Positions 32,549 through 45,355 of a stretch of 64,000 bases of DNA are shown here, piece after piece. Position numbers and translations under genes: made by a program. The notes under the pieces were generated by a model, which saw only the letters and a program-made list of their open reading frames with translations, had not been told where the DNA came from and did no database searches. Each line of letters opens with the position of its first letter. The first letter of the stretch is position 1. The stretch comes from Euglena gracilis (Eukaryota; Euglenida; Euglenophyceae; Euglenales), in the NCBI GenBank assembly GCA_039621445.1, contig CP154956.1, forward strand, positions 15,913,508-15,977,507, given 5' to 3'.

Positions 32549-35500
32549 GTGGTGGCAGTGGGTCGGCTGGGGGGCCCATATGAGACGGCTTCACTCCCTC
32601 AAGCTTAAACCCCCTCCCCTTCTCTCCGAATAACCCCGCCGACCAACCAAGCGACATAACCCCCCCTCGTGAGAGACACTGGGGACGATTTTCGGCTGCA
32701 AAATGCCACCACAGTTTTTTTTCATGTGACCGAACATTATCAAAGAATGCCATTTGTACCATATTTTGCCACAAAATTGCTTATGCAGGGGTTTGGGGTC
32801 ATTCTGGGAGGGTCAGAGTTTGACCAGGGCGGTCCATAATGGACGGGAATTTTTTCCCCCTCCCTTGAGGTCCGCCCTTAGGCCTAAGGGACGGCCAACG
32901 GTCGATCCGAGGATCGAACAGGTTCAAAAAAGTCGAAAACCGCATTTTTTGACGTTTTGGGTGGACGTGCGATGGTCCAGGATGCCAGAAATCATTTTTT
33001 TCTCCCGAACTCGGCCCATTTTTGCCAAAATATGGCCATTTTTTGTCTATTTTTCCTGAAAGAGATCTGACAAACCAATTTATCAACGTCAGGTTTCAGA
33101 CTCTGCTAATTTGATTGGTCAATGGCTTTCCATCTCCATTTCTCTCTGGGAAATGGGCTCTCCATTTCCAAAGCAACAAAAACATTTCGTCTCGACATGC
33201 CCTCTCATATTATGCCTTGTTAGATTTGGATGAGCAATTGCATTGCCATTGGTTATTTTGTATGTTTCGATCAATTTTTTGGTTGTTTAAGTGTTGATTT
33301 CTTTATTATATTGTTGACATGTTATTTTATGGTTTTCGTTTTTTCTGTTTAATGTGTGTTGTTGACATCCAAGAAGTGTAAATTTATTCTATGCATACAG
33401 TCTAAACCATTTCCAACTTTTTGTGTGATTGCATCTTTATCTCTGACAGTCGAAATCACAAAACTGATCTGCAATTTTTGCATTTCAATGGTTATCCACC
33501 AGATGGATTAATGCCGATATAGGTCCCATCAGAGGTATTCATGTTAGTTGAACCGAAAAATAGGAACCCAAAACAATTTCACAGATCGTATCGCCTAGGC
33601 CTGTGGTGCACTCTTTGCGACGTGTCTGAACACGTGTTTGGAAAATGTGGGATGGAATGTAGTGCTGTCTGAACGTTGTCCTGGATTTCTTGAGGAAGGC
33701 AGGAGTTGGTCCGGTTTGTTGATTTGGTCCGTAAGTTTGTTGATCATTTTTGATTATCCATCTTTCGGCTTTATTGATATGGATCCACGTGCACAGACAC
33801 GGCGTTGTATGGCCCCAACTTCAGTGTGCGGCTGTCATCAGCACCGAGAACCGACACCTCCAACCATCACTGTACTGTTGCCGGACAAAGATAATGTACG
33901 TATTGTATGTCATTTCTCTGATTACATGGGCGCGAGAACAAGCCAGGTTAATTCACAGTTGCAGTTTGTGGGTCCAGAGTTTCACGAACCTCCCAATCCA
34001 TTTTCCTCCATTTTTGCATTTTAATTCGCACGGGACGAAAATGACGTTTCATCCCTGCTCCGAGGAGAAACACTGGCGTACATATGCAGATATACCATTT
34101 ACGTAACACATATGCATTCGGTCTTAATAAACGCCTGGAGCGGTGCCACTTTCCGGCCAGTGGTGCTGCCGGGTGGTGAGCCACATCACGGAGGGGGTGT
34201 GGGCCAGCGTGTACGAGGTGCGGGAGGAAGAGACCGGCGCCCCATTCGCCCTGAAGGTCATCCCCATCAAGGCCCAGGGACGTGGGGCCATTTCACATCC
34301 ACAACCCCCATGTGAAATGTTATTTGCGCAGGAATTCATTCTGCTCCCTGTTCCCTGAGCAAACCATAACGCTGTGTGGTTTCTTTTCCTTTCTGGTTGC
34401 CATTGATCGGAATCTTCGACAGCTCACAGACTTTTGGCTGACATTATTACGTGCTTTACCCATTTCAATCACTGGTATAACCATCGCTTCCTGTTAGCCG
34501 CTGTTCCTCCTGGGTGAATTTTTTTTGAAAGAACTACACAATTCTCCAAGGGTTGCGGCGTGGCATACGTATCATATGGTTGGTGTGCGTCACCTCGCCT
34601 TTCCTTTGCAGCCCCCACCACTGTCCTGCCTGAGGCACAAATGTGGAGAGTGCCCACACCACGCTAGAGATGCTGAAGCGGCTGCCACACCAAAATATCC
34701 TGCAGCCGCATTTTGGTTTCCTGGGTGGGGGGCAGATTTTCGGCTAGAGAGGAGAGTATCTCCTAGCCGTCCGTTCAGGTGCCGGCTTGATTTACAGTAA
34801 TTAGTTTTTTTAAAGCCCAACAGAGGTTCTGGTCGAAGCGGAAACAGCAAAGGGCCTAGTATTAATACAATGATATGGCCCAAGCTGAAAAATGAAATTG
34901 GAATATTGTCACGGAAGCCTCATACCACTGGGACCGAGGGTTCGAAGAAAGGAGGGTTTACAGGGTTTAGGTCGAGGGTATTCCCCCCCCTTCTGGATTG
35001 GATGGTGATGATCCGGTGGGTGAGGCTGTCATTCGAAGCTCCGCAGCCTCGGCAGGTCCCAGAGATGCTGTCAAAGCCCCAAAGTGTAACCGAAGTCCGC
35101 CTGCAGTGCTTCGGACAGTTCGCCGTCACCCTCGCGGACGTCCCCTGCCTCTGCATCCAGTGTGCCCCCTGCTTTCTGCCCTCGTCGCAAACAACGTGTG
35201 GGGGCTTTTCTTGCCCTCTTCGTGGCAGGGCATTGGAGGGGCCCTCGAAAGCAACCCTCTTGCCAATGCAAACCCTGTTTTGTAATTCCCCAAACCAAAC
35301 TCTGTTACGCCTCTTCGTCACATGTCTTTATAAAAGTGTTTCATGGGAGTTGAAGGGTGTGTTGATATGACAGGTGCTTTCTCTTTGTTTCCCCTTTGAG
35401 ACCCGGGCCATTTTCCCTTTCAGCTGGTCATCTGTATGCTCTCGAATTTCCCATCCCGAAACCTGACCTCCCCGGGGGGGGGGGGGCTGAAAATGCCCTC

Positions 35501-38500
35501 CTGCGCACACCTCCCCCTGGGGGGAGCGGCGTTCTTTTTTTTAAAAAAAAAGCCTGGAGCTGAGTCTTTGTTTGCCATCCGGGACCTAAACGCAACAGCA
35601 CCCCCCCTGCTATGCAACAGCACAAGGCACCCTCCAGGAGCCTGCTCCGCTCTCGTGTTTGGGGGGGGGGGCATCTTGGACCCTCCGGGGGGGGGGGGTC
35701 AGGATTGGGATGGTAGTGATTCAGCACACCCCCCGGCGCCGAAGGCACCGGGGGTCCGAAAATGGCCAATTTCAGGGGAAGATTGGCTGCGTCGGCAGGC
35801 ATTGGGGTCCAAAATCCCAATGGCGGGCCAAGCCCCCCCCCCTGCTATGGACAGGCACCCCATAGCACAAGGCACCCCTGGGGTTGGCAAACACCACCCT
35901 GCAGTGGACGTGTCCTCACCGCTGACCGGGGGGGATATGCAATTTGCATAATTTGCATTTTTTTGCATATTTTCAGGTTTTTCCGAAATTTGCATTTTTT
36001 GCATTTTTTTTTGCATTTTTTGCATAATATATTTTGCCCTGGAAAAATTTTTGTCGTTGGTCGCCATGTTATGTGACGACGTTGTACAATGAAACGCGAC
36101 GTGCCACCGCTTTATTGATGTTCAATGGTGACCTGGAGGGACGATTTGCTTAGACTGAACCTGCAGGTGCCATTCATGTTGATTTTCAAAGCTTCAGTGC
36201 TTGCCGTTGTCTTCCAGGGGGTCTTTTTTGTGAATCATTGACAGGTACAACGGCATTGTCACATGTTTACGGATTTCAGGCAGCCAAACTCTGTTGCATT
36301 CCAGCCTTTCTCAGGGGTGTTATGCAAGTTGCATTTTTTTTGCATTTTTTTGCATTTTTTGCATTTTTTTGCATTTTTTTGCATTTTTTTTGCATTTTTT
36401 TTGCATTTTTTTGCATTTTTTTGCATTTTTTTGCATTTTTTTGCATTTTTGCATTTTTTTGACTTGAAATAATTTGAAGGGCCAAGTTGCATATTCCCCC
36501 CCCCCCTGCGCTGACCCAACCTCCATGCAAGGCTGTTCGCCCCCGTGCCCCCAGGCTGGAGCTGTGTGGCAGTGGGACCCTCGCCCGGTACCTCAACGCC
36601 ACGGCGAGCCAGAAGGGCACGCTGCCCGCCCCCCGGGTGCAAGACTACGCCACCCAGCTCGCCTCCGCCCTCGCCTTTATCCACGGCGAAGGTGTGAGGT
36701 CGTTGCAGAGCATCCAGGGAGCTTTTCCTTTTTTCACGTTCATTGTTAAGGAGACTGGCCCTTTTCTGCGGCTGAAGCATCAAATCAAAAGTCACACGCG
36801 TGCGACTCAGAGGTTGCGTTGATTTCAGTTTTTTTCCATCCTTTTTGTTGATAACTGGGCCGGACCCCCCATCCAAGTTCGAGTCTGTGCCCATCACGCC
36901 TGCTCTTTCTGTCTGCAATGACAAGTTCAATTGTTTTCGACTGATCTGGTCGCTGCACCATAAGGTGCTGTCTTATATTAAGCAGTATCCATCTATGCAG
37001 GCTTCGTTTTGAGACCCCCGGGGTGCCCCCCCCCATCCACCCGACCCATCCACTTTCCCACCAGTACCTCTTTAATCGCTGGGAACTGAAGCCCCAAGGG
37101 TGTGTGCGGACGCATAACGACGCCACCCAGCATCAGGCTTCTTTTAAACTCGGAAATTTCCCCTGTACGCAGCTCCCCCCCCCCCGGGTCCGTATGGGTT
37201 TCGGCAGGAAGAGCCGAAACCCAGTTTTGGGAAAACCCCTGGGACGGCTCGATTTGGGGGGGGGGTCCTCACGGTGCTGATTTGCATGATGTCCCCTGCG
37301 CCTCAGGGTTCCTGCATGGCGACTTCCGCTCCGAGAGTGTGCTGGTGACAAGGGATGGGAGGCAGGCTGCTCTTGTGGAGAGTGTGCTTTGGAGCGTGTG
37401 GAACGGTTTGCCTGGTCTAAAGCCTGGATGGTCACCCAGAGTCATCGACCTCCATCCAGTTGTGGGTGTTGTGTACAAGTGGCAAGACGCATTTTTGTGC
37501 GAGAGTTGGGTGTGTTTTTATCCTCCTAACGGAACACTAGCTGTTGCATTTGTTGACAAATATCCCCCATCCGAAGTCTCTCACCTCGCAAATGTTCCCT
37601 CCATCAGCGGAAGAGGTGCCTGGTGGGAAGCAACTGAAGCTCACCAATTTTGGCAGCCCGCAGCGCATAGATTGTCGGGGGCTGTCATCTTGGACGATCA
37701 CTCGCATCGACCCTGCTTTGTTCGTTGAGTAAGTTTTCATTGAATCTGGTAATTATCTGGTATATCATTGTATCTGGTATTTTCGAGTCTTGAAATATTC
37801 ATTGTAAGTGTGTGGTGTTTTCTTTGATCGCTCAGGAGTCGAATGTCAGCATCATGCAATTGCTTACCCCCCCTCGGTTTTCAACCAACGTTCGAATAGC
37901 CCCCCCCCCCCCCCCGAATAGCTTTGGCTTCTTCAGCCATTGGTTCAATGAGGGTTGCGTGGGTTTACGTTTATTTTGCAGCAAATTTGACATGGCTTGA
38001 AACGTAAGACATGTAGACCCACAAATATTTTTTTTGATAATGCTGGGACCTCTCGGTTTTCGACCATTTTTCCGAATAGTGTCCCCCCCCCCCCGAATAG
38101 AAGCCCCCCCCCTCGGTTTTCAACCAACGTTCCGAATAGCAGCCCCCGGGGCTTCTATTCGGAGGGGTTTACTTTGGTTTCCTTTTTTTTGCCCATTTTC
38201 AGGTGCAGATGTTACACATAGTGTCACGTTGTCAGAAGTGTGGCTTTATTCTTGTGGTGTATGAACTTGCAACCCGCTGCTGTGTTTCTCCCGGTGCGCG
38301 TGTCGGTATATATATTTGAAGGTTGCCCCATCGTCACGGCCTGCGACGTGCGATATCCGTGGTCTAGCGTCTATGCGCCGCCACTGGTGGCTGCAAGACT
38401 TATGCCCCGCCTGAGTGGATGGACAGCACGGCGCCGCACCGCGCGTTGCGAGCGTGGGAGACGCCGCTGCCCTCCTACGACATGTGCCCAGCGGCGCAGC

Positions 38501-41500
38501 CCTGGGGCCCATACCTGTGTGAAGATAATGGTGGTGTGATTTTGCATACCATATATATGCCATATATATGTATATATGTATATATGTACATATATATGTG
38601 GTGTGTGTGTGTATATGTGGTATACATATATACACATTTATTTATGTATGTATACATATATAGATGTATATAGATGTATATATGTACATATATGTATATG
38701 TATGTATATGTATGCATTTCTAACATAGAATGGTTTTGAAGGAAACTATGCCAAATTGCGGGGATAATCCCCCATACCATCCCAGCGATTTGCCATAACC
38801 TAAATGTCCCAAAATTTACGGAATAATTCGGGTGTATGTCTGGTTCTCTCGTGCTCTGCAACCCCAACCCTCCATCCGCATTGAGTCAATGGCATTGAGT
38901 TGTCCGTTCCCAAAGAAAAAGAATCCAGGTGGAGCCACACATGCATTCTCAAACACGGAGAATCACAGCACAGTGATTCATGTAGCCAAACCTTTCAGGG
39001 CTGCCACTACCGAACCGCCGCCTTTGGCAGCAGGGTGTGTGTGTCCACGTGGACCCTGCCTATGTGATTTTTGTTGATTTTATTCAGAGTTGCCATTGTT
39101 TGTTACGCTTGATTGCCGCCTGCGGCGAGGGGGCTGTGCTTTCATTTGGACCCTGCACTTGTGGCGGCCCCGCGCTTCAACTGTGGGGGGGGGAGGGGTT
39201 TGGGGCCGCCGCTGCCGGAGGGGTTTTGGCTGCGTGCTCAGTGAGTTGGTGACACTGAAGCTGCTCCGCCACCACCGCCAGTACCTCTACACCGCCGTGG
39301 CAGCGGACCCTGCAGGCCTCCAGGGTGTGTGTGCCCCCCCCCCCGTGTGTGGCCACCTTTTGTTGTTGCTCCCGAATGTACGTCGGTCTCTTGTGCCGTT
39401 TCATTTGCATACTCTCTATGCCTTTTTACAGTTTTATTTTGATACCATTCAGCTTTTCACTACATATGAAAACACCAAACGCCATGGTCAAACACGGTGA
39501 AAAATGAACAATGGCAGCCACATATTAAATGACAGGAAGCTGTTATTTGAGGGCAAAATGACCTTCGGTATACATGCCAACCCCCATGCTGCCACATTCT
39601 TATTCGCGCCTAGCAAGCCACCCTCCCACACCATCACAGGCGTCCACAGCGGTTCACCGAAAATTTTAGACCACAGGCAGAGGTTTTGTCCATAGCCATC
39701 CACAGTTTCCCACGCAAATCCAGGGCCAAGTGACCTATCATCATCCCATGGTCCACTGCTCCAGTGAATGCGTTGCAGAGTTTTCAGAGAAACGCTTGTA
39801 TGATGCATTTTCTCCGATTTAGGAGCCTTCCCATCCTTGCAGTTAGGCATCTACGGCCGACCAGGGCAGGCCAGTTGTGTGTTTTTGGCTCTGTCACTCC
39901 CGGCAGTTTGTCCACTGTCTTATTCCGGCTTTTTTTTACTGTCGGGGTTGCGCGAAAACCCCAGGACCCGGCTCCAAAGGTAAAAAAAAACAACGAAAAA
40001 TGCCCTACGGAAATACCTGAAACCGCCCAGAGACCGAAACCCCTGGGAACCCATCAGTGCGCGCCGGGTCTCCCCCCTTGCCCTTCATCGCAGGCATCGC
40101 CCGGGAGGTCGCGGCGACCCACGGCGGCCTCTTCGCCCCTCTGCTGGGCCACCCAGGCCTGCACAAGCCTCCCCGAAGCCCAATGGGCGGTGGGGGCGTG
40201 TTCTCGCGATGTTTTCGAAAATCATTTTTTTCCAGCCAGCACCTTTTTTTTTTCCAGCCAGCACCTCCCAGCTGGGCTGCAGACCACCCCCCCCCCCCCG
40301 CTGAAATGATGTTCGGTCAGCCCGGCTTCGCGCGGCGAAGCCGGGCTGGACCCAAAAAAATCTTGGTGCAACGCGCCGACACTTTTTGAGACAGGGGTCA
40401 AAAATGGCCAACTGGCAGTTTTGGGAGTGGCCGTTTTGGGTGGTTTTGGATTTCACCTCCAAATTTTGGCTGAAAAATGCCAGAGTCGGAAGAGGGGGGG
40501 GGTGGCGACAATCCTACCCAGTTTGGACCCCTTCGCGCGTGAATAACTCGGGCCTGGTGGGGAGATGGGGGTCAATTGGAGGTGATTTGGAAACTAGAAA
40601 TCCAGGGGGGTCGATACCCCCCCGTCCCACCACAACACCGCACAAGGACAATTTTGACCTAAAATCGGCGCTGGTGGATGAGGGAGTTCACCCCCCCCCC
40701 CCAAGGCCTTCCTGTGCTGTGCAGCCCTTCGGCCGCCTGCTGGAGCCAGACCCGGACACCCGCCTCTCCTCCCCGGACCAGCCGGCCTTCCAAACCCCCG
40801 CAGAGTTTTTTTTTGTAAAAATAAATCTGAGGGGGCCCTGCCTCCTGGTGGGGACCAACCAGCCCACATCTTTTTCCCCCAGGTGGCCCAAGGATCCCCT
40901 GGGGGCCTTGAGCAAACCCCCCCAAGGCTGAATGGGCATCCCAGAAAGGGGTGTGATGGGGGGTCAACGCCACCCCAAGCACCTCCCGTGACAAAACCCA
41001 ACAAATCCGCACAACACCACCACAATCAGGCCGGATTTTAAGGTGGTGCCGCCCCGGGGGGGGGGGGGGTAGGCATATGGCCAAAAGTCCCTGGGCACTT
41101 GGTCAAGGCCCTTCTGGCGCCGAAGGCACTGGAAGCCCAGAAAAGGCCATTTTGGGTACATTTTGGCCCACCAACAGGCAGGCACCAACCCCGGGGGGGG
41201 GGTGCCTGCCTGCCCAGGCACTCCAGCGCACTCCGAGACCCCCCCCCAGGGGTTAGTCAACTTCAGCCGGGCCACGGGTGTTTGGTGGTGTTTGTCCCAC
41301 ACTGGCTGTGTGGGGCCCCCTCCAGTCAGGGGGCAATCAATTTCAACACGAGAAACTGTTCTTGAATCCGAAACATCAGGTTGGATTTCGCTCCAGATGA
41401 CAGGGAATGTGGTGGATAACATAGGTGCTTCTCACAGAGTTTGACGGAGGCAGGACTACCAAGAGTCCAAAGTGGTCCCAGAAATTCAAACGACCTGGCA

Positions 41501-44500
41501 CTCTGCAAAGTTCTTGGATGAGGGGGGCTTAGACGGTCTCAGGCAGAGGGTCCCTGCTCTTCAGTCATTTCTGCTTCTGGGTTAAGAGAGGGGGGACTCC
41601 CCAAAGTAAAAGCAACCAATTAATGATTTGCTCCCCAAATAATTGACGGACTGGAGGTGCACATTTCAGAGGCAGGCATCACCTTCCAGGGAGGGGAGGG
41701 GAGCAAAGTGGGGCCGCACACAAAAGTAAGAGCATGGCACGTTTTTCCCACTCCCCTCGGGGAGAGGGGTCAGAATCGGGCGCCCTGGAGTACCTGCCCA
41801 CGGCATTTTCCAAAGTTTGCAATCAAGGAAAGCAAAACAACACACGCTCAGACCACCCAACACCCGAACGCAACACCCGGCACCCGGGAGCCCCCCCCCC
41901 CGGTATCCAACATCCATCCTTGCCCCCCCCCCCCGGATGGCCGCCTGCCGGCGAGGCCCTCCAGGCCCTGCGCAGCCTGCAACAGCCGACCCCCACGGCA
42001 CGCCGCCTGGTGGCCGCCCTGCGCAGGTGCGTCGCCTCGCATACCCCAACCATGACCCTAACCCTAACCCTAACCCTAACTCTAACCCTAACCCTAACCC
42101 TAACCCTAACCCTAACCTTTCTCCCGTGGCTGCGGTGGTCTTGAAGCGGCGTCCAAGGATTTCCCCTGTTTCCTTCCACAATTCACCACGATAATTCAGT
42201 TTTTCGAAGACATTCCGGAAAATCACGAAACATCACGCATCAGCGCAACAATGGAGCTTTCCAGAACGTCATGAAAAGTCATTGAAATCGCAAAAAAAAA
42301 GAGTTTTATCAGATGATGATCTTTGGTAGTTAAATATTGAAGGTTAGGACGGACACATTTTTTTATTTTCATCTTTTTATGTTTTTTGGTTCGGTTTTTT
42401 TCTCGATCTTTGTAGTCCTGCTGTCTTCTGGTTCTGGTGTGAAATAATGTCTGGGGCAAATAAACGAAAAGGCAACTTTGGAAGTATGGGTGCAAAAATG
42501 ACGCAAGAAAAGAGCAAGCTGAAGTTGGCTCTGGAGTGCTTGGGGCACGTGGAAGCGAGATGTGGTGAATTGCATGCCATTTTCCTGCTCATTATATGGC
42601 GTAATTGTAATTGTAATTGCATGGTGGGCATGGGCATGGTCGGCGTCAGTGACTCAAAAGGAAATGGGTTTTAACCAAGGAATTTTCCCCAAAAATATAA
42701 AGTTTTTGCTAATTTTCTTGTGATGTGTCATATGTGCCGGCAGTTTCTACGTTCGCCAAAAAGCTTTTTGGGATCTCAATTGACAGATATGTCTGCTTTT
42801 GTGTTAGGAACGACCTCTGTGACAAAATCTTGTTGCATTCCGCCACAATTATAATGTTTTGTAACGGCGATACAAAGCATCTCCCTGTGCATGCTATCTC
42901 TGTGTGTGTGTTCGTAATTTGTGTGTGTGTGTGTGTGTTGCAACTCTGTCCTGGACATGATGCGCGCCAAAACCCAGATGCCAAACAATAAATTCACACC
43001 ATTTTCTGTTGTAAAGGTTGGAGATTGCACAAGGGGTCCAAACCGGGATATTTTTCGCAGCGCGAATGAGAATTTGGAGTCCCAGCACGAAATTCATGTA
43101 AACCCTGCTGCATCGTCAGCAGGAGCAGGGGACATCTTTAGCCTTGTTTTGCGTCTTGTGTAATGTTCATTTCCTCGTCTTTCAATAGTTCTGCAGGGTA
43201 CAACTCCCTCATAAATAGTTCACACTCAGAACTAGGCTGTCTTAACATTTTTTTAAGAACTGCCCACAGGCTCCACAGCCACGTGAAAGCAGGTAGGTGG
43301 TGGCCCAAGTCCCCCCATCAAGGAGGGAGGGACTTAGGGACTTAGGGACTTAGGGAGGAGGGGCACCTACACAGTGGCATGACTCGTCAAATCATGCCAA
43401 GGATCAGGCACAAAGACCCCTCCCAAAATCCAACTTTGCATTCTTGTAAACCTTTTGGAGAGAAATCCTGTGCAACATTATCATTATGCAGTGGTGCAGA
43501 GAATAAAAACTACCCCTGGTGGGTCAAGGGTGGCAACAATTTAGCTGAACCACAGAAACCCTCTGTATATCACACCAAGCTGGCCTGTGTTTGCGCACCC
43601 AAAAACAGTCAGTCACCAACGTCACTTGGAAAGCAAGGGGAAATTGACCACATAAAAAGAAGTGGCTATCGTTCCTTGCCGCCTTTAGCGCTGGGTCATT
43701 TTCAACGGTTTTCCCCCAAGGCCCAAGGGGGTTCGGCCAAAAACCGGTCAGTCACAAAAAGAAACAGTCACCTGCCAACCCCGGTGATTGCATGCCCGGC
43801 CTTGCCAAAATGAAAAATAAAAATTTGGCTGGTTAAAGCATGAAGTTTTGTTCCACTCAATTGTCATCGTAAAATCGATCAATAAAGAACTAGTACAATT
43901 CTGGATATGCTCCTGTGTTTTTTGGAACCCCCCAAAAACAAAGGTTATGAGCTAGGCTGTACAGATCTACTGGGGTGAGCCCCCCCCCCCCACAGTCGGG
44001 CCGAGTGGGCACCCTGGAATGGGGCTTGCCTCAATTTTCGACTTGAAGCACCGTAAATTCTAAGGTCGGCCACAGTCCCAAAGTACGGATTGTGTACGGC
44101 CCAAGGAAAGCTACTCCGCGGTTTCTTCTCATGGCCAATTTTCCTCGGGGGGGGGTCATCGTTTGCGTTTTTCGCATGGCAATTTTTTTTGTGTTTGTTT
44201 GGGTGTCGTGCATGTGTGTGTTTGTGTATGTGTGTGCTGTGTTGGGTGTGTGTTGTGTTGTGTTGCCCCGGGATGCAGTGGCTGCCCCCCCCTCCCTCGC
44301 CACCCCCCCCCCACCCCACAGGCCCCTCAGCCGCCTCCGCCCAGCCTCCCACCCCCAGCCCGCCCCCAGCCCCGTAGTGGACTGACACCCCCGCCCTGTC
44401 GAAGCCAAGCCCCGGCCCCGACGCCAGGCCTGTTCCCCCAGGGCATCTGCCCGGCCTTGACTCCCCCGGGGGGTAAATATTTTTAAAGTAGTATTTTGTC

Positions 44501-45163
44501 TTAATAAACATTTTATTATTGTTTTGATTATTGTAGAATTTATTCATAATCTTGTAGATCATTTATTTTTTGTTAGTATAGTAGTATGTCAAACTCCTGG
44601 AATCTGGCGCCATGCTGTGCCAGTCCTCCCGGATGCCAGCTGTCGGGACACGCCTCTGCCTGCCCGACGCCTGCCGGGGCGTGCCGCCAACGTGTCACGT
44701 GTCCCCACACACCCCCGCCGAGGTGGAGAACCCCCCGAAGGCTGCCGGGAAGCCCCGGCCGCCACCGCCGCCCGCTGTCCCAACCCCGTCGGCGCTGCCC
44801 CGCCCTGAGGCTGCCCCGGACCTCCTCAGAATCCGCAGTCCGTGTGATAGTTCCCTCCTGCCCAGGCCCCCCACAGGTGAGGAAGGGTGGTTTGTGCCAG
44901 CATTCCTCCGGGTATGTTATTGTTTGCGTTTTTAACGTGACAAATTTTCATGTTTGTTTGGGTGTCGTGTGTGCAGGTGTGTGTTTGTTTGTCTGTTTGT
45001 GTGTGTGTGTGTGTGTGTGTTGCGTTGGGTGTTGTGTTGTGTTGTGTTGTGTTGTGTTGTGTTGTGTTGTGTTGTGTTGTGTTGTGTTGTGTTGTGCTAA
45101 GTGTGTGTGTGTGTGTGTGGTTTCATGTTCACATGTGCATGTGCATGTGTGTGTGTGTGTGTG

Positions 45164-45224
<61 letters not shown>

Positions 45225-45295
45225 TTGCATGGTGTTCCTCTATAATTATTGTTGGTGTTGTTCTTGTTGTGGTGGTGTTGCCCTTGTTGATGTGG

Positions 45296-45355
<60 letters not shown>

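Noticed and set aside
36320-36465. Regularly spaced TTTTTTGCA units that at first look like a repeat-spacer array
   Set aside because: Units are nine bases long and contiguous, inside a transposon-like element with an 8-bp duplication. There are no unique spacers, so it is not a CRISPR array.
42053-42118. A chromosome end or subtelomere
   Set aside because: The tract is only about 65 bases and sits between exons of gene B, with coding sequence on both sides.
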